The translations under genes were made by a program, and so were the position numbers. A stretch of DNA of 53,939 nucleotides from CAZFLY01 sp964519995 (lineage in GTDB: Bacteria > Planctomycetota > Phycisphaerae > Sedimentisphaerales > Anaerobacaceae): the NCBI GenBank assembly GCA_964519995.1, contig CAZFLY010000011.1, positions 1 to 53,939 on the forward strand. Direction: 5' to 3'. The notes beneath the pieces were generated by a model that worked only from the letters and a program-made list of their open reading frames with translations, was not told where the DNA came from and made no database searches. Shown here piece by piece: positions 1 through 7,290 of the stretch (position 1 is its first letter; every line of letters begins with the position of its first letter).

Positions 1-108
1 CCTTTATCACAGGACGAATTTAATAGACATCGGCAACTCATCCTCGCCCAGCTTCGATTCGGTAAGTCCATGAGACAATGTCATTCTGAGCGGAACGCAG
101 TAGAGTGA
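1..108 (+). CDS. C-terminal end of an unidentified gene, cut by the window edge
   Basis: Frame 1 is open from the first base to a TGA at 106-108 and reads as a charged, coding-like peptide (begins PLSQDEFNRHRQLILAQLRF). The last dozen residues fall in a dispersed repeat that begins near base 76, so the repeat may have supplied the present stop codon. No family can be recognised from 35 residues. A chance open frame is the alternative. Confidence 0.3.
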   Translation, partial: PLSQDEFNRHRQLILAQLRFGKSMRQCHSERNAVE

Positions 109-200
109 AACGCAGGAGTGGTGCAATAACATTGTCATTCCTACGCAGGAATGGTGCAATAACATTGTCATTCCCGCGAAGGCGGGAATCCAGCTCCAAG
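76..200. repeat. Dispersed palindromic repeats with a 33-bp tandem duplication
   Basis: A TGTCATTCTGAGCGGAACGC motif at 79-98 is followed by two 33-base direct repeats at 111-143 and 144-176 that differ at about three positions. The array ends in a palindrome ATTCCCGCGAAGGCGGGAAT at 170-189. Such TCATTCC-containing modules are common dispersed repeats in many bacterial genomes. A related module lies at 4311-4372. Reading across it on the minus strand gives a spurious peptide containing WIPAFAGMT. Confidence 0.75.
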
Positions 201-302
201 CGTCCGTCGCAGGCTGAGGCCGCGAGGCCACATTCGTGAATTAGTGCACCATTACTGGTAATTAAAGTGCCATGCGATAAATCGTGGAGCTTAAAATGGA
301 AA

Positions 303-331
303 TTGACGCGAGTCTGCTTTGCGTATATACT
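303..331 (+). promoter_or_regulatory. Sigma-70-type promoter for the DUF3568 lipoprotein gene
   Basis: TTGACG at 303-308 and TATACT at 326-331 are separated by exactly 17 bases. They lie about 50 bases upstream of the ATG at 381, which has its own AAGGA ribosome-binding site. Inferred from spacing and consensus only. Confidence 0.6.
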
Positions 332-380
332 CTTTGCTTAATTGATAAATCAAGATTGATAGTAGAAAAGGAAAAACAAG

Positions 381-782
381 ATGCGAAAGGAAATTATTTT
401 TGCAGTGCTATTGGCTGGGACGGCAGTGCTCATTCAGGGCTGTTTTGCTGCGGTTGTTGGCGCAGGGGCGGCCGGCACAGTGGCATACGTAAGAGGAGAC
501 CTGGAAGCGGTAGAGCCGTACAAAATCAATACCGTTTATGCAGCAACAAAAAAGGCGGTTAATCAGCTTGGTTACGCAGTGACCAAAGAGGCAAAAGATG
601 CAACCGCAGCAGAGATTATTGCGCATGACGTGAAGGACAAAAAAATCACGATAAAACTCGATTCCACCACCGAAGGAGTCACCAAGCTATCTATTCGTAT
701 TGGTGTGTTTGGTGATGAAACAAGGTCCACACTTATTTATCGAAAGATTGAAGATAACCTCAAAAGTAACCGGCGTCGATGA
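381..782 (+). CDS. DUF3568-type lipoprotein
   Basis: A 133-residue protein of unknown function. The N-terminus is a lipoprotein signal peptide with lipobox LIQGC (Cys21), so the mature protein should be lipidated and envelope-attached. It is followed by a Gly/Ala-rich stretch (AAVVGAGAAGTVAYVRGDLE) and then alternating beta-strand and charged helix segments through to a basic tail. The size, the lipobox and the GxLE...Y segment after the Gly/Ala run fit the DUF3568 family, small lipoproteins known mostly from environmental bacteria. It has its own promoter (303-331) and an AAGGA site eight bases before the ATG. It converges on the membrane protein at 808-1182 with only 25 bases between the stops. 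The biochemical role is unknown. Confidence 0.75.
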   Translation: MRKEIIFAVLLAGTAVLIQGCFAAVVGAGAAGTVAYVRGDLEAVEPYKINTVYAATKKAVNQLGYAVTKEAKDATAAEIIAHDVKDKKITIKLDSTTEGVTKLSIRIGVFGDETRSTLIYRKIEDNLKSNRRR

Positions 783-807
783 AGCGACCTGTGTTGGTGA
801 TCCGGCC

Positions 808-1182
808 CTACTCTTTTCTCATCTGCGTCTTTATTTGCCTCATTATCTCGTTGATTCGCCATTCGAGCGAGGAGAGTATCCAAAATTGGAAGTGATTAAC
901 TCGCATTTGGCAGTGTATTAGATAGATAATTTTTACCGAAAGCGTTACTGTTGCCAGCTCGATCATGAGCAGCCGAAGGCTTCTGTCGCTGAAGATGGAA
1001 ATGATTACCGAGACGACGATTACAATGATGAATAGCACGTTAACAAGCTTTGTGCGAAATTTTGGTACGCCGCCGATTTTGCCCACGATAGCCCTGACGC
1101 GTTCTTTCTCCTGCTGAAAGTGATCGAGCTCTTTCTTCAGATCACTAAGCTCGTCTTCCATTTGTTCTTCGCCCTTATCCAT
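808..1182 (-). CDS. Small coiled-coil protein with two membrane segments
   Basis: A 124-residue protein not recognised as any family. Residues 1-32 are highly charged and heptad-like (MEDELSDLKKELDHFQQEKE), predicting a cytoplasmic coiled coil. Two hydrophobic segments follow at about 47-64 and 69-88, and the last 35 residues are again charged and helical. A second in-frame Met (residue 8) is a possible start; GGAG upstream of Met1 supports the longer form. It lies 23 bases downstream of the M48 protease gene on the same strand, so it is probably the last gene of that cluster. It may help anchor or adapt the protease, which is speculation from position only. Confidence 0.6.
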   Translation of the reverse strand: MDKGEEQMEDELSDLKKELDHFQQEKERVRAIVGKIGGVPKFRTKLVNVLFIIVIVVSVIISIFSDRSLRLLMIELATVTLSVKIIYLIHCQMRVNHFQFWILSSLEWRINEIMRQIKTQMRKE

Positions 1183-1205
1183 AAAAACTACTCCTTACAT
1201 GCTTA

Positions 1206-2447
1206 TTATGACTTCCTCGTTTTCGCAGGCAGGTCAAGCTGTCTCTTGCACCGTGGACATTTTACCTTACTGCCTTTGTAATTCGGTGGTATTTTCAATT
1301 TCAAGCCGCATAAGCAGGTCAGAAACACAAAGTCATTGACTCGTCGCATAATGTCGCCGACCTGTCGCATCTGGGCTTGTTGGCGTTGCTCTTTTTCGGC
1401 TTTTGCCTCAGCTTGTCGCAGTGCGACTTCTTCTTTAGTCAGGGCGAAAGCAGGGACAACGGTTTTGCTGTGCGTCGCCTTAGTAAAGGCCTCAGAGTAG
1501 TCCCTGAATGATGCACCGTGAGACATATTACGCAGAATGCGTATACGTTCGGAAATTGGCGGGTGTGTGCTGGTCAGGTCAGACAATTTCATCTGTTTTT
1601 TCTTCTTGAAGGGATTGACGATATACATTGGAGCAGTAACTTTGTTGACGGTTGCCAATTGTGGGGAAGGATCGTTGGCGATTTTCTCCAGGGCGCTGGC
1701 CAAGCCTTCAGGGTAGCGCGTCAGTCTTGCGGCACCGGCATCGGCGAGGTATTCGCGTTTTCTTGAAAGTGCATAATAGAACAGATAAGCCAATATGGGC
1801 GCCAGGATTGCGGCGATTATTGCAACAATCAGCAGAATTAACTGGGCTTGGCCGCCACCTTTGCCACCGCTGGAATACCTTCTTCGAGAGCCCATCATCG
1901 AGCGGTAGAACATGCCTCGCAGGAAAACCTGTGAGAGCAAGACGATTGAGCCCAGCATGATGCCGGCAAGCGTGACATACAGAATGTCACGATGAAGGAT
2001 GTGACTTATTTCGTGAGCGACGACGCCCTGAAGTTCATCGCGGTTGAGCCGGCCCAACAAGCCTGCCGTGACAGCAACCGATGCGGTCTGCGGACTTCGG
2101 CCTGTTGCAAAAGCGTTCGGGGCAGGGTCGGCTATGATATAAACTTTAGGCATTGCGGGCAAACCAGCAGCGATTTTCATCTCTTCGACGATGTTGAATA
2201 GTTGTGGATGATCATCGTGAGTTATAGGCCTGGCTTTGCTGGCGGCGAGCAGGATTTGGTCGCCTGATGAAAAGCTTATCAGCGTAAGGATCAGCCAGAT
2301 AGCCGTTGCGATGATCAGGCCAAAGAAGCCGCCTTCGGGACCAAAAAACCCCAGACCGATGACAAAGCCCAGAATCAATAATACCAAGGCCATCAACACC
2401 ATCAGAACGATGGAGTTGCGTTTGTTGGCTCTGATTAGTTCCCACAT
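1206..2447 (-). CDS. M48 family membrane zinc metalloprotease (HtpX-like) with zinc-ribbon tail
   Basis: A 413-residue membrane protease. Two membrane segments (about 13-33 and 41-60) precede the catalytic domain. The zinc motif HEISH is at 145-149 and the third ligand Glu is in REYLADAGAA near residue 232, the M48/HtpX arrangement. Two more hydrophobic segments lie at about 159-177 and 202-224. HtpX-type enzymes cleave misfolded membrane proteins at the inner membrane. The C-terminus has a linker rich in Ala, Glu, Lys and Gln (about 335-365) and then a CxCG...CPRC zinc ribbon, an accessory domain frequent in planctomycete proteins and absent from E. coli HtpX. The gene lies downstream of lemA, a pairing seen in many genomes, and ends close to a small membrane protein gene. 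Confidence 0.92.
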   Translation of the reverse strand: MWELIRANKRNSIVLMVLMALVLLILGFVIGLGFFGPEGGFFGLIIATAIWLILTLISFSSGDQILLAASKARPITHDDHPQLFNIVEEMKIAAGLPAMPKVYIIADPAPNAFATGRSPQTASVAVTAGLLGRLNRDELQGVVAHEISHILHRDILYVTLAGIMLGSIVLLSQVFLRGMFYRSMMGSRRRYSSGGKGGGQAQLILLIVAIIAAILAPILAYLFYYALSRKREYLADAGAARLTRYPEGLASALEKIANDPSPQLATVNKVTAPMYIVNPFKKKKQMKLSDLTSTHPPISERIRILRNMSHGASFRDYSEAFTKATHSKTVVPAFALTKEEVALRQAEAKAEKEQRQQAQMRQVGDIMRRVNDFVFLTCLCGLKLKIPPNYKGSKVKCPRCKRQLDLPAKTRKS

Positions 2448-2627
2448 TGTTGGCTTTTAGAACCGAGTTGTTGGCAGATAGATGCCAACCGAAAAAACAG
2501 AATGCAATTCTATTGTTCTCACGCTGCGCAAGATGCCACTTGCACAGCAGGTTTCAGCAGCGAAAATTCCTGACTGTTGCTATGCTGTACGGTTCTGCTC
2601 AAGATACCGGTATCAGGTCCGCCGTGA

Positions 2628-3188
2628 TTATGTGAAACTTACCTTCGGTGCTTCGCGTTCGGCAGCGATTTCAACCTCAAAGAAATCACGTTTGCCAAAG
2701 CTGAACATGCCGGCAATGATGTTCGAAGGGAACATCTGTATCTTGTTATTGAAGAACAAAATCTGGTCATTGTAACTCTGCCTGGCAAAAGCGATTCTGT
2801 TTTCCGTACCGGTCAGCTCTTCCTGAAGCGCAAGAAAATTCTGATTGGCCTTTAAGTCCGGATAGTTCTCTACCACCAGCATGAATTTACTCAACGCTTC
2901 ACCGAGGGCACCTTCAGCTTTTGATGCTTCTGAGACGCTTCTGGCCCCCATCGCCTGACTGCGAGCGTTCGTTATGGCTTCGAATGTTTCACGCTCATGC
3001 TTCATGTAGCCCTTGGCGGTTTCGACAAGGTTGGGAATCAAATCGTGCCGACGCTTTAGCTGAACATCAATCTGAGACCAGGAATTGTCAACCTGATTGC
3101 GAAGCCGAATCAACGAGTTGTAGATGCCGATCACGAAGACAACAAACAGCAGCAGAACAACAACAATTATGATCAATGGTGTTATCAT
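2628..3188 (-). CDS. lemA: LemA family protein
   Basis: A 186-residue protein with one N-terminal membrane anchor (about 4-24) and the LemA core: YNSLIRLRNQVDNSWSQIDVQLKRRHDLIPNLV-type helix, then KGYMKHERETFEAITNAR, and a C-terminal NDQILFFNNKIQMFPSNIIAGMF helix. LemA proteins are four-helix cytoplasmic or periplasmic proteins tethered to the membrane. Their function is poorly understood but they are repeatedly found next to M48 proteases, TPM-domain proteins or stress genes. Here it sits between a 26-residue membrane microprotein gene upstream and the M48 protease downstream (about 180 bases), suggesting one membrane quality-control unit. Length is normal for the family. Confidence 0.93.
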   Translation of the reverse strand: MITPLIIIVVVLLLFVVFVIGIYNSLIRLRNQVDNSWSQIDVQLKRRHDLIPNLVETAKGYMKHERETFEAITNARSQAMGARSVSEASKAEGALGEALSKFMLVVENYPDLKANQNFLALQEELTGTENRIAFARQSYNDQILFFNNKIQMFPSNIIAGMFSFGKRDFFEVEIAAEREAPKVSFT

Positions 3189-3220
3189 AGTCGTTTTCTT
3201 TCACTGGGATATTCGCGTCC

Positions 3221-3301
3221 CTATTGGAAGCGTTTTTTCATCAGAAGTGCGATGACAATAGCTATCACTGCAACGACGGTCAGTATAATGCTCAGTTTCA
3301 T
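3221..3301 (-). CDS. 26-residue single-span membrane microprotein
   Basis: This short frame begins with ATG at 3301 and ends with TAG at 3223-3221. The peptide starts MKLSIILTVVAVIAIVIALL and ends in the basic tail MKKRFQ, a single transmembrane helix with a positively charged end. A strong ribosome-binding site, GAAAGGAG, lies seven bases before the ATG, better than those of many annotated genes nearby. It sits between the zinc-finger gene (63 bases upstream) and lemA (33 bases downstream) on the same strand. It is too short for routine gene calling. No family is recognised. A role as a regulator or partner of LemA or the M48 protease is inferred only from position. Confidence 0.6.
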   Translation of the reverse strand: MKLSIILTVVAVIAIVIALLMKKRFQ

Positions 3302-3363
3302 GCCTTACTCCTTTCAATTTGCCTGACAGTTTCTGATTATTATTGCAGTGTTCGACGGTTTCT

Positions 3364-3768
3364 CTAATCTTCACCAGCTTGATCATGCCTGAACATATCA
3401 GCCAATAGCTCTCGTATCTTATTATCTTTGTCCAACTGGGCTTTGTCTATGATGTTGTTTAATTCACCTTTGTCAAACCATAGGCCATGGTTTTTACGGC
3501 ATCTGTCAATGAGCAGGGTTGGTTTGGAAAAACCGACTATGATTTTTTGCATCTTTTTATAACAAATGGGACATCGTCTCAGTGTTTCAGTGGAGCTGGA
3601 ATCGACCTTGAATGAATTAAGCAACTGCTTGGCTTTTTCGGGTTCGCCGAGCAGTAGTTCAAGTTCGCCGGCATCGAGCCATATACCGCCGCAATCAGGG
3701 CAATGGTCAATTTCCACATCGGCAAGCTCGAGCGTGATCATCGCGTTTTTGCAGACAGGACAGTCCAT
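3364..3768 (-). CDS. Double zinc-finger protein of the zf-TFIIB type
   Basis: A 134-residue cytoplasmic-looking protein with two related zinc-binding modules. The first is CPVC...CPDCGGIWLDAGELELL (Cys3, Cys6, Cys23, Cys26), the signature of the zf-TFIIB family. The second repeats the pattern as CPICYKK...DRCRKNHGLWFDKGEL (about 66-105), with one Cys of the second pair replaced so that Cys/His may serve as ligands. Function is unknown for the family. The GIWLDxGEL motif is diagnostic. It is the first gene of the leftward cluster with the microprotein, LemA and the M48 protease. A role in sensing zinc or redox state for that cluster would be a guess. Confidence 0.85.
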   Translation of the reverse strand: MDCPVCKNAMITLELADVEIDHCPDCGGIWLDAGELELLLGEPEKAKQLLNSFKVDSSSTETLRRCPICYKKMQKIIVGFSKPTLLIDRCRKNHGLWFDKGELNNIIDKAQLDKDNKIRELLADMFRHDQAGED

Positions 3769-3780
3769 ATCTTAGACGGC

Positions 3781-3895
3781 TGGCTCCACTTGTAGCGAGC
3801 AGCAGAGCCCCGAAGGGAAATCTGCATTCAAAAGCGCTGCTAATCCAGATTTCTCCAATCCGTTCGCTGCGCTCACTACAGTCGAAATGACATCT
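3781..3895. repeat. Dispersed repeat of the 'TCGAAATGACA' type
   Basis: On the minus strand this segment reads TGTCATTTCGACTGTAGTGA, then GCGCAGCGAACGGATT and a GGAGAAATCTGG end, a module type that recurs in intergenic DNA of many bacterial genomes. It lies immediately upstream of the zinc-finger gene. No coding signal was found in it. The rest of 3896-4260 contains nothing recognisable. Confidence 0.55.
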
Positions 3896-4270
3896 TTTCT
3901 ACAGAGCAAAATACAAGTATAAAAGCTGAAAATTCTACATAAAAAAGGTAAAGTCTGTTGATTCATTATCCTTCTGTAGATTCTTTGCTTTTTACGCTCT
4001 TGTCGTAGGTTTTTCCTGGACCAATTTTGGCTGGCTATATTACATTAGCGGAATAGGCAGGTCAAGACATGAATTTCCTGAATTATCACCAGTTTTTCAA
4101 GAACATTTCATTTCTTGAATCTGCCGATAACCACCTGTGTGACATTAGCCTATCAAATTCTTCGACGTAATTATTTGAACGCTGTTGGCTTGGACGAGAA
4201 ACTTCAGACCGGTGCTGGTGTAAAGATGATAGGGGGTTTCTACGGCAAGGAATAATAAAGTGTGTCCTGC

Positions 4271-4404
4271 CTAATTAGTTCCTGTTGCGGAAAGAGTAAA
4301 AACGAAAATGTCATACCTGCGGAAGCAGGTATCCAGGTCGAAAAACTGGATTCCCGCCTGCGCGGGAATGACAAAAACCAGTATCCGCAACAGATACTAA
4401 TTAG
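4271..4404. repeat. 134-bp MITE-like palindromic element with 21-bp inverted ends
   Basis: The left end (4271-4291, starts CTAATTAGTTCCTGTTGCGG) and the right end (4384-4404) are inverted copies matching at 19 of 21 positions. Inside are two further palindromes: ATACCTGCGGAAGCAGGTAT at 4313-4332, and ATTCCCGCCTGCGCGGGAAT at 4351-4370. The right end overlaps the last codons and stop of the TerB-domain gene, so the element supplies that protein's C-terminus. No transposase is encoded. A REP/BIME-like doublet is an alternative name for it. Confidence 0.65.
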
Positions 4405-5665
4405 AGATATCCAGTCCTATGCACTTTGTTCTTGTCTCTGCAATAAGTTCGAGCATTTGATCAGCCTGAGCCTGGGTTTCCATATCGGAATTTGTCACCC
4501 TTGAACTCCATTTTGCGTATTCTTTGTTTAGCTGCTGCCTGGCCTTTTCCCTGCTCATATCGGAAGTAACGCCGATTGTAAGTTCCACATCCTTGACCTC
4601 ATGCATACAGACAGGAAGAATTTTTTCCATCATGTTGCGAAATCTATCTGTGTCGATTTTGAGCCAGCCTGCCAGTTTTTTTAGCAGGATTAGTTCTTCA
4701 GAAGTAACCCTGCCTTTTGCCCCAGCCACTCGCAGGCACAATTCAAGAATGTCATAGCGATGTCCGACGGAAGTAATCTGTACAATTTCTGTACAGATTT
4801 TACGTATGTTGAGTGTATTGCCGTTTCGGAAAAAAGCAATGGTTTTACTAAGTGCCTTTTCCAAATTTTGTCTTGATTTATGCGATGAATGCTCAACGTC
4901 GATGTTGTCTGTTGCCCAGTCTTCTATGACCTTAACTTCGGCGTTGAATAGTTTGCCATCGACAGCGCTTACAGCAAATGCAAGCGCCACGGTTAGAGTT
5001 TTTGCCCGACGCAAGTTTTCCTGTAAATCGAGATAGCCGAACTCGGTATTTTCGTAATGGACGATACATTCCGCACAGCCAAGCTGTCTATCATCCTGCC
5101 GGGAAAGCAATAATGTCTGAATCTGCAATTCTCTTTTCCCTTTTCTTGGGAACATTAACCAATCGAGCCGTAGCTGAGCAACGGATGTCCAGTCTGGTAA
5201 ATTGATGTTCCGGCTGGATATCTTGCCAAGGTCGGTTTTATAAATGAAGGTAGATGAGCCTGGCATTTGCCACTGCCTGAGTCGACTGTGTACCGGTTTG
5301 GCTTCGGTGATTCCATTTGTAATGTCTTGGACAGAGATTCGCAAAACAGCATAGCGTACATCATCAGGCACATGAATTGAGCCGGAGATTTCAACATTAA
5401 AGACATCATAAGCAGAATCGTCTTGTCCGCGTTTTTCCAGTTGGGCCCGACAGTTAAGGGCACTAAGGTCTGGCTTTTTGCGGGGCTGAGTAATTAGGCT
5501 GGAATTTGCTTCGCAGAGAGGTGAAAATCCGGCGTCACTAATCAGATCAGAACAGTTGCAACTGTGTATTGGACGCTGGAGATAACAGGCCTTGAGCAAG
5601 CCGAAAATGATCAATATCGCAGGTACCGAAACAGCAATTGAGATTGCAATTATCCATTCATTCAT
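4397..5665 (-). CDS. Membrane-anchored TerB-domain protein with degenerate J-like tail
   Basis: A 422-residue protein. One N-terminal membrane helix lies at about 4-26, followed by a Cys-containing linker and a beta-rich region (about 85-205) of unknown fold. Residues about 218-352 match the helical TerB-like pattern (TLTVALAFAVSAVDGKLFNAEVKVIEDW ... AGAKGRVTSEELILLKKLAGWL), with acidic residues in each half (DGK, EE). The final 60 residues (about 360-416; IGVTSDMSREKARQQLNKEY) resemble a J-domain, but the HPD motif is missing. Standard TerB-J proteins such as DjlA recruit Hsp70. The gene is 21 bases downstream of an hsp70 gene on the same strand. The last codons come from a palindromic element. 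Co-chaperone function is inferred from context. Confidence 0.7.
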   Translation of the reverse strand: MNEWIIAISIAVSVPAILIIFGLLKACYLQRPIHSCNCSDLISDAGFSPLCEANSSLITQPRKKPDLSALNCRAQLEKRGQDDSAYDVFNVEISGSIHVPDDVRYAVLRISVQDITNGITEAKPVHSRLRQWQMPGSSTFIYKTDLGKISSRNINLPDWTSVAQLRLDWLMFPRKGKRELQIQTLLLSRQDDRQLGCAECIVHYENTEFGYLDLQENLRRAKTLTVALAFAVSAVDGKLFNAEVKVIEDWATDNIDVEHSSHKSRQNLEKALSKTIAFFRNGNTLNIRKICTEIVQITSVGHRYDILELCLRVAGAKGRVTSEELILLKKLAGWLKIDTDRFRNMMEKILPVCMHEVKDVELTIGVTSDMSREKARQQLNKEYAKWSSRVTNSDMETQAQADQMLELIAETRTKCIGLDISN

Positions 5666-5686
5666 TTTCCGTGCCTGCGGATGATA

Positions 5687-7237
5687 TTATTCGACTTTGA
5701 AGGCTTCCAACTGCTCGGTCTTTTTGCTGGCGCGTGTCTCGGACATTTGGTCATTGTGGCCCAAGGATAAATCGACCTCCAAGGCTCTGCCGGACTCGAG
5801 ATCATGGAACTTGCAGAGCATCCTTTGGTTTATGTCGTATCCGTAAGTGACTTCGATGGGACAATCGGCAGGTCTGGCTGGCGGAAGCTTAAGCTTGTGA
5901 GTTGCGATTTTGTTTACGAATTTTGGGTCGGTATCTTCGCCCTGAGTTATGGTGACTTCCACCTGCGTCTGCCCTTTAGAAGTAGTGTAAAAAGTTTGAG
6001 AAACCTCACTTGGTAGCGGAGTATTTTTCTTTAGGATGATGTGATTCTGAACTATGGGTCTACCGGTTTCTTCGTCAACGCCTGCGCAGAGAGTACCGTA
6101 GCTGTGATTACATACGTCGGTTAGGCTGACATCTTTTAGTCCACCAGCAATTCCAACGGGTACACTCTTGGGGTTTTCTCTGAGTAATGTCAAGCCTGCA
6201 TGTAGAGCTGCACCAAGAGCCACGCATTCATCTACATTGACTGCTGTTTGCGGAGCAAAGCCAAACTTTTTTTCGAGGTGTTTTTGTACCAACGGTATTC
6301 GGGTGCTTCCGCCTACCAACAAGACCGCATCCAGGTCGGATGGTTTTAGAGCAGCCTCGTCAAGGGCGAGCTCCAGCAAAATATCGGTCCGAGCTATTAG
6401 CGAAGAAATGGCCTGCTCAAAAATCTCACGGGTAATCTCAATCTTCATGTTGCCGGCTGGCCCATAAAGCATTTTTTTCGCAGTGGGACGGCGAGATAAA
6501 GTTTTCTTGATATCTTCAGCCTCGTCTTCGTATTTTGTCCTATATTCTTCGGAGTTGATTAGCTCAGCACCGAAATTGTCCCTGTAGTTTTGTTCGAGCA
6601 GCTCTAATATCTTACAGTCAAAATCAATTCCGCCCAGCGCATGGTCACCCTGTGAACAAATGATATCCATTTGGTGTCCCTTGACATCCATTATTGTTAC
6701 GTCGAATGTTCCACCACCGAGGTCATATACTAATACTCTTCCTGCGACATCACGAGTGGTGGCGTAGTACAACGCTGCCGCGACAGGTTCGTTAACAATT
6801 CCGATGACATTTAGGCCTGCTGCGGTTCCCGCATCCATGGTGGCTTTGCGTCGAATTTCATCAAAATGGGCCGGGACGGAAATTACAGCGTCGCTGATTT
6901 GGCCAGTCTGGACCGAGCAGTCCTGTTTAAGTTTTTTTATAATTAGAGCCGACAACTCAACTGGTGTCCAATCTTTGCCATCGATGTTAACGTGGTAATT
7001 TGAATCGCCCATATGTCGCTTTATCCAGCGGACCGACCTTTGAGGATTCAAATGCCGGGAATTAATCGCTTCGATACCGGCGCGGATTATATCGGGATTG
7101 TCTTCGTCAAAGAAGATAGCGGACGGTGTAAGTCTATCACCGTCGGCATTTGGAACTATCTCCGGTTTACCAATGGCATTCAAAACTGCTACGGCAGAAA
7201 AAGTAGTTCCAAGATCTATGCCTACGATGTTGTTCAT
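5687..7237 (-). CDS. Hsp70 family chaperone (DnaK-like, lid-less)
   Basis: A 516-residue Hsp70. The nucleotide-binding domain (about 1-375) has phosphate-1 IDLGTTFSAVAV, the VPAHFDEIRRKAT segment, phosphate-2 YDLGGGTFDVTIMD (about 171-184) and the adenosine motif LLVGGSTRIPLVQ (about 323-335). A beta substrate-binding domain follows, with KNTPLPSEVSQTFYT and FHDLESGRALEVDL. The usual interdomain linker DLLLLDVTPLSLG is altered to DVSLTDVCNHSYGT. The protein ends after about 140 residues of this half, so the helical lid and EEVD-like tail of canonical DnaK (about 640 residues) are missing. It is probably not the housekeeping DnaK. It lies between a GrpE-like membrane protein and a TerB/J-like membrane protein, suggesting a dedicated membrane-associated chaperone cycle. 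Confidence 0.93.
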   Translation of the reverse strand: MNNIVGIDLGTTFSAVAVLNAIGKPEIVPNADGDRLTPSAIFFDEDNPDIIRAGIEAINSRHLNPQRSVRWIKRHMGDSNYHVNIDGKDWTPVELSALIIKKLKQDCSVQTGQISDAVISVPAHFDEIRRKATMDAGTAAGLNVIGIVNEPVAAALYYATTRDVAGRVLVYDLGGGTFDVTIMDVKGHQMDIICSQGDHALGGIDFDCKILELLEQNYRDNFGAELINSEEYRTKYEDEAEDIKKTLSRRPTAKKMLYGPAGNMKIEITREIFEQAISSLIARTDILLELALDEAALKPSDLDAVLLVGGSTRIPLVQKHLEKKFGFAPQTAVNVDECVALGAALHAGLTLLRENPKSVPVGIAGGLKDVSLTDVCNHSYGTLCAGVDEETGRPIVQNHIILKKNTPLPSEVSQTFYTTSKGQTQVEVTITQGEDTDPKFVNKIATHKLKLPPARPADCPIEVTYGYDINQRMLCKFHDLESGRALEVDLSLGHNDQMSETRASKKTEQLEAFKVE

Positions 7238-7290
7238 ATTTCACCTTGTGTTTTTATTCCGGTGCGAATCATCCCGCAAATTGCGCAAAA

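Noticed and set aside
7..231. Reverse-strand open frame containing WIPAFAGMT-type peptide
   Set aside because: It is only the translation of dispersed palindromic and tandem repeats; no ribosome-binding site or domain.
3772..3966. Reverse-strand frame upstream of the zinc-finger gene
   Set aside because: Lies in a dispersed repeat and has no recognisable protein features.
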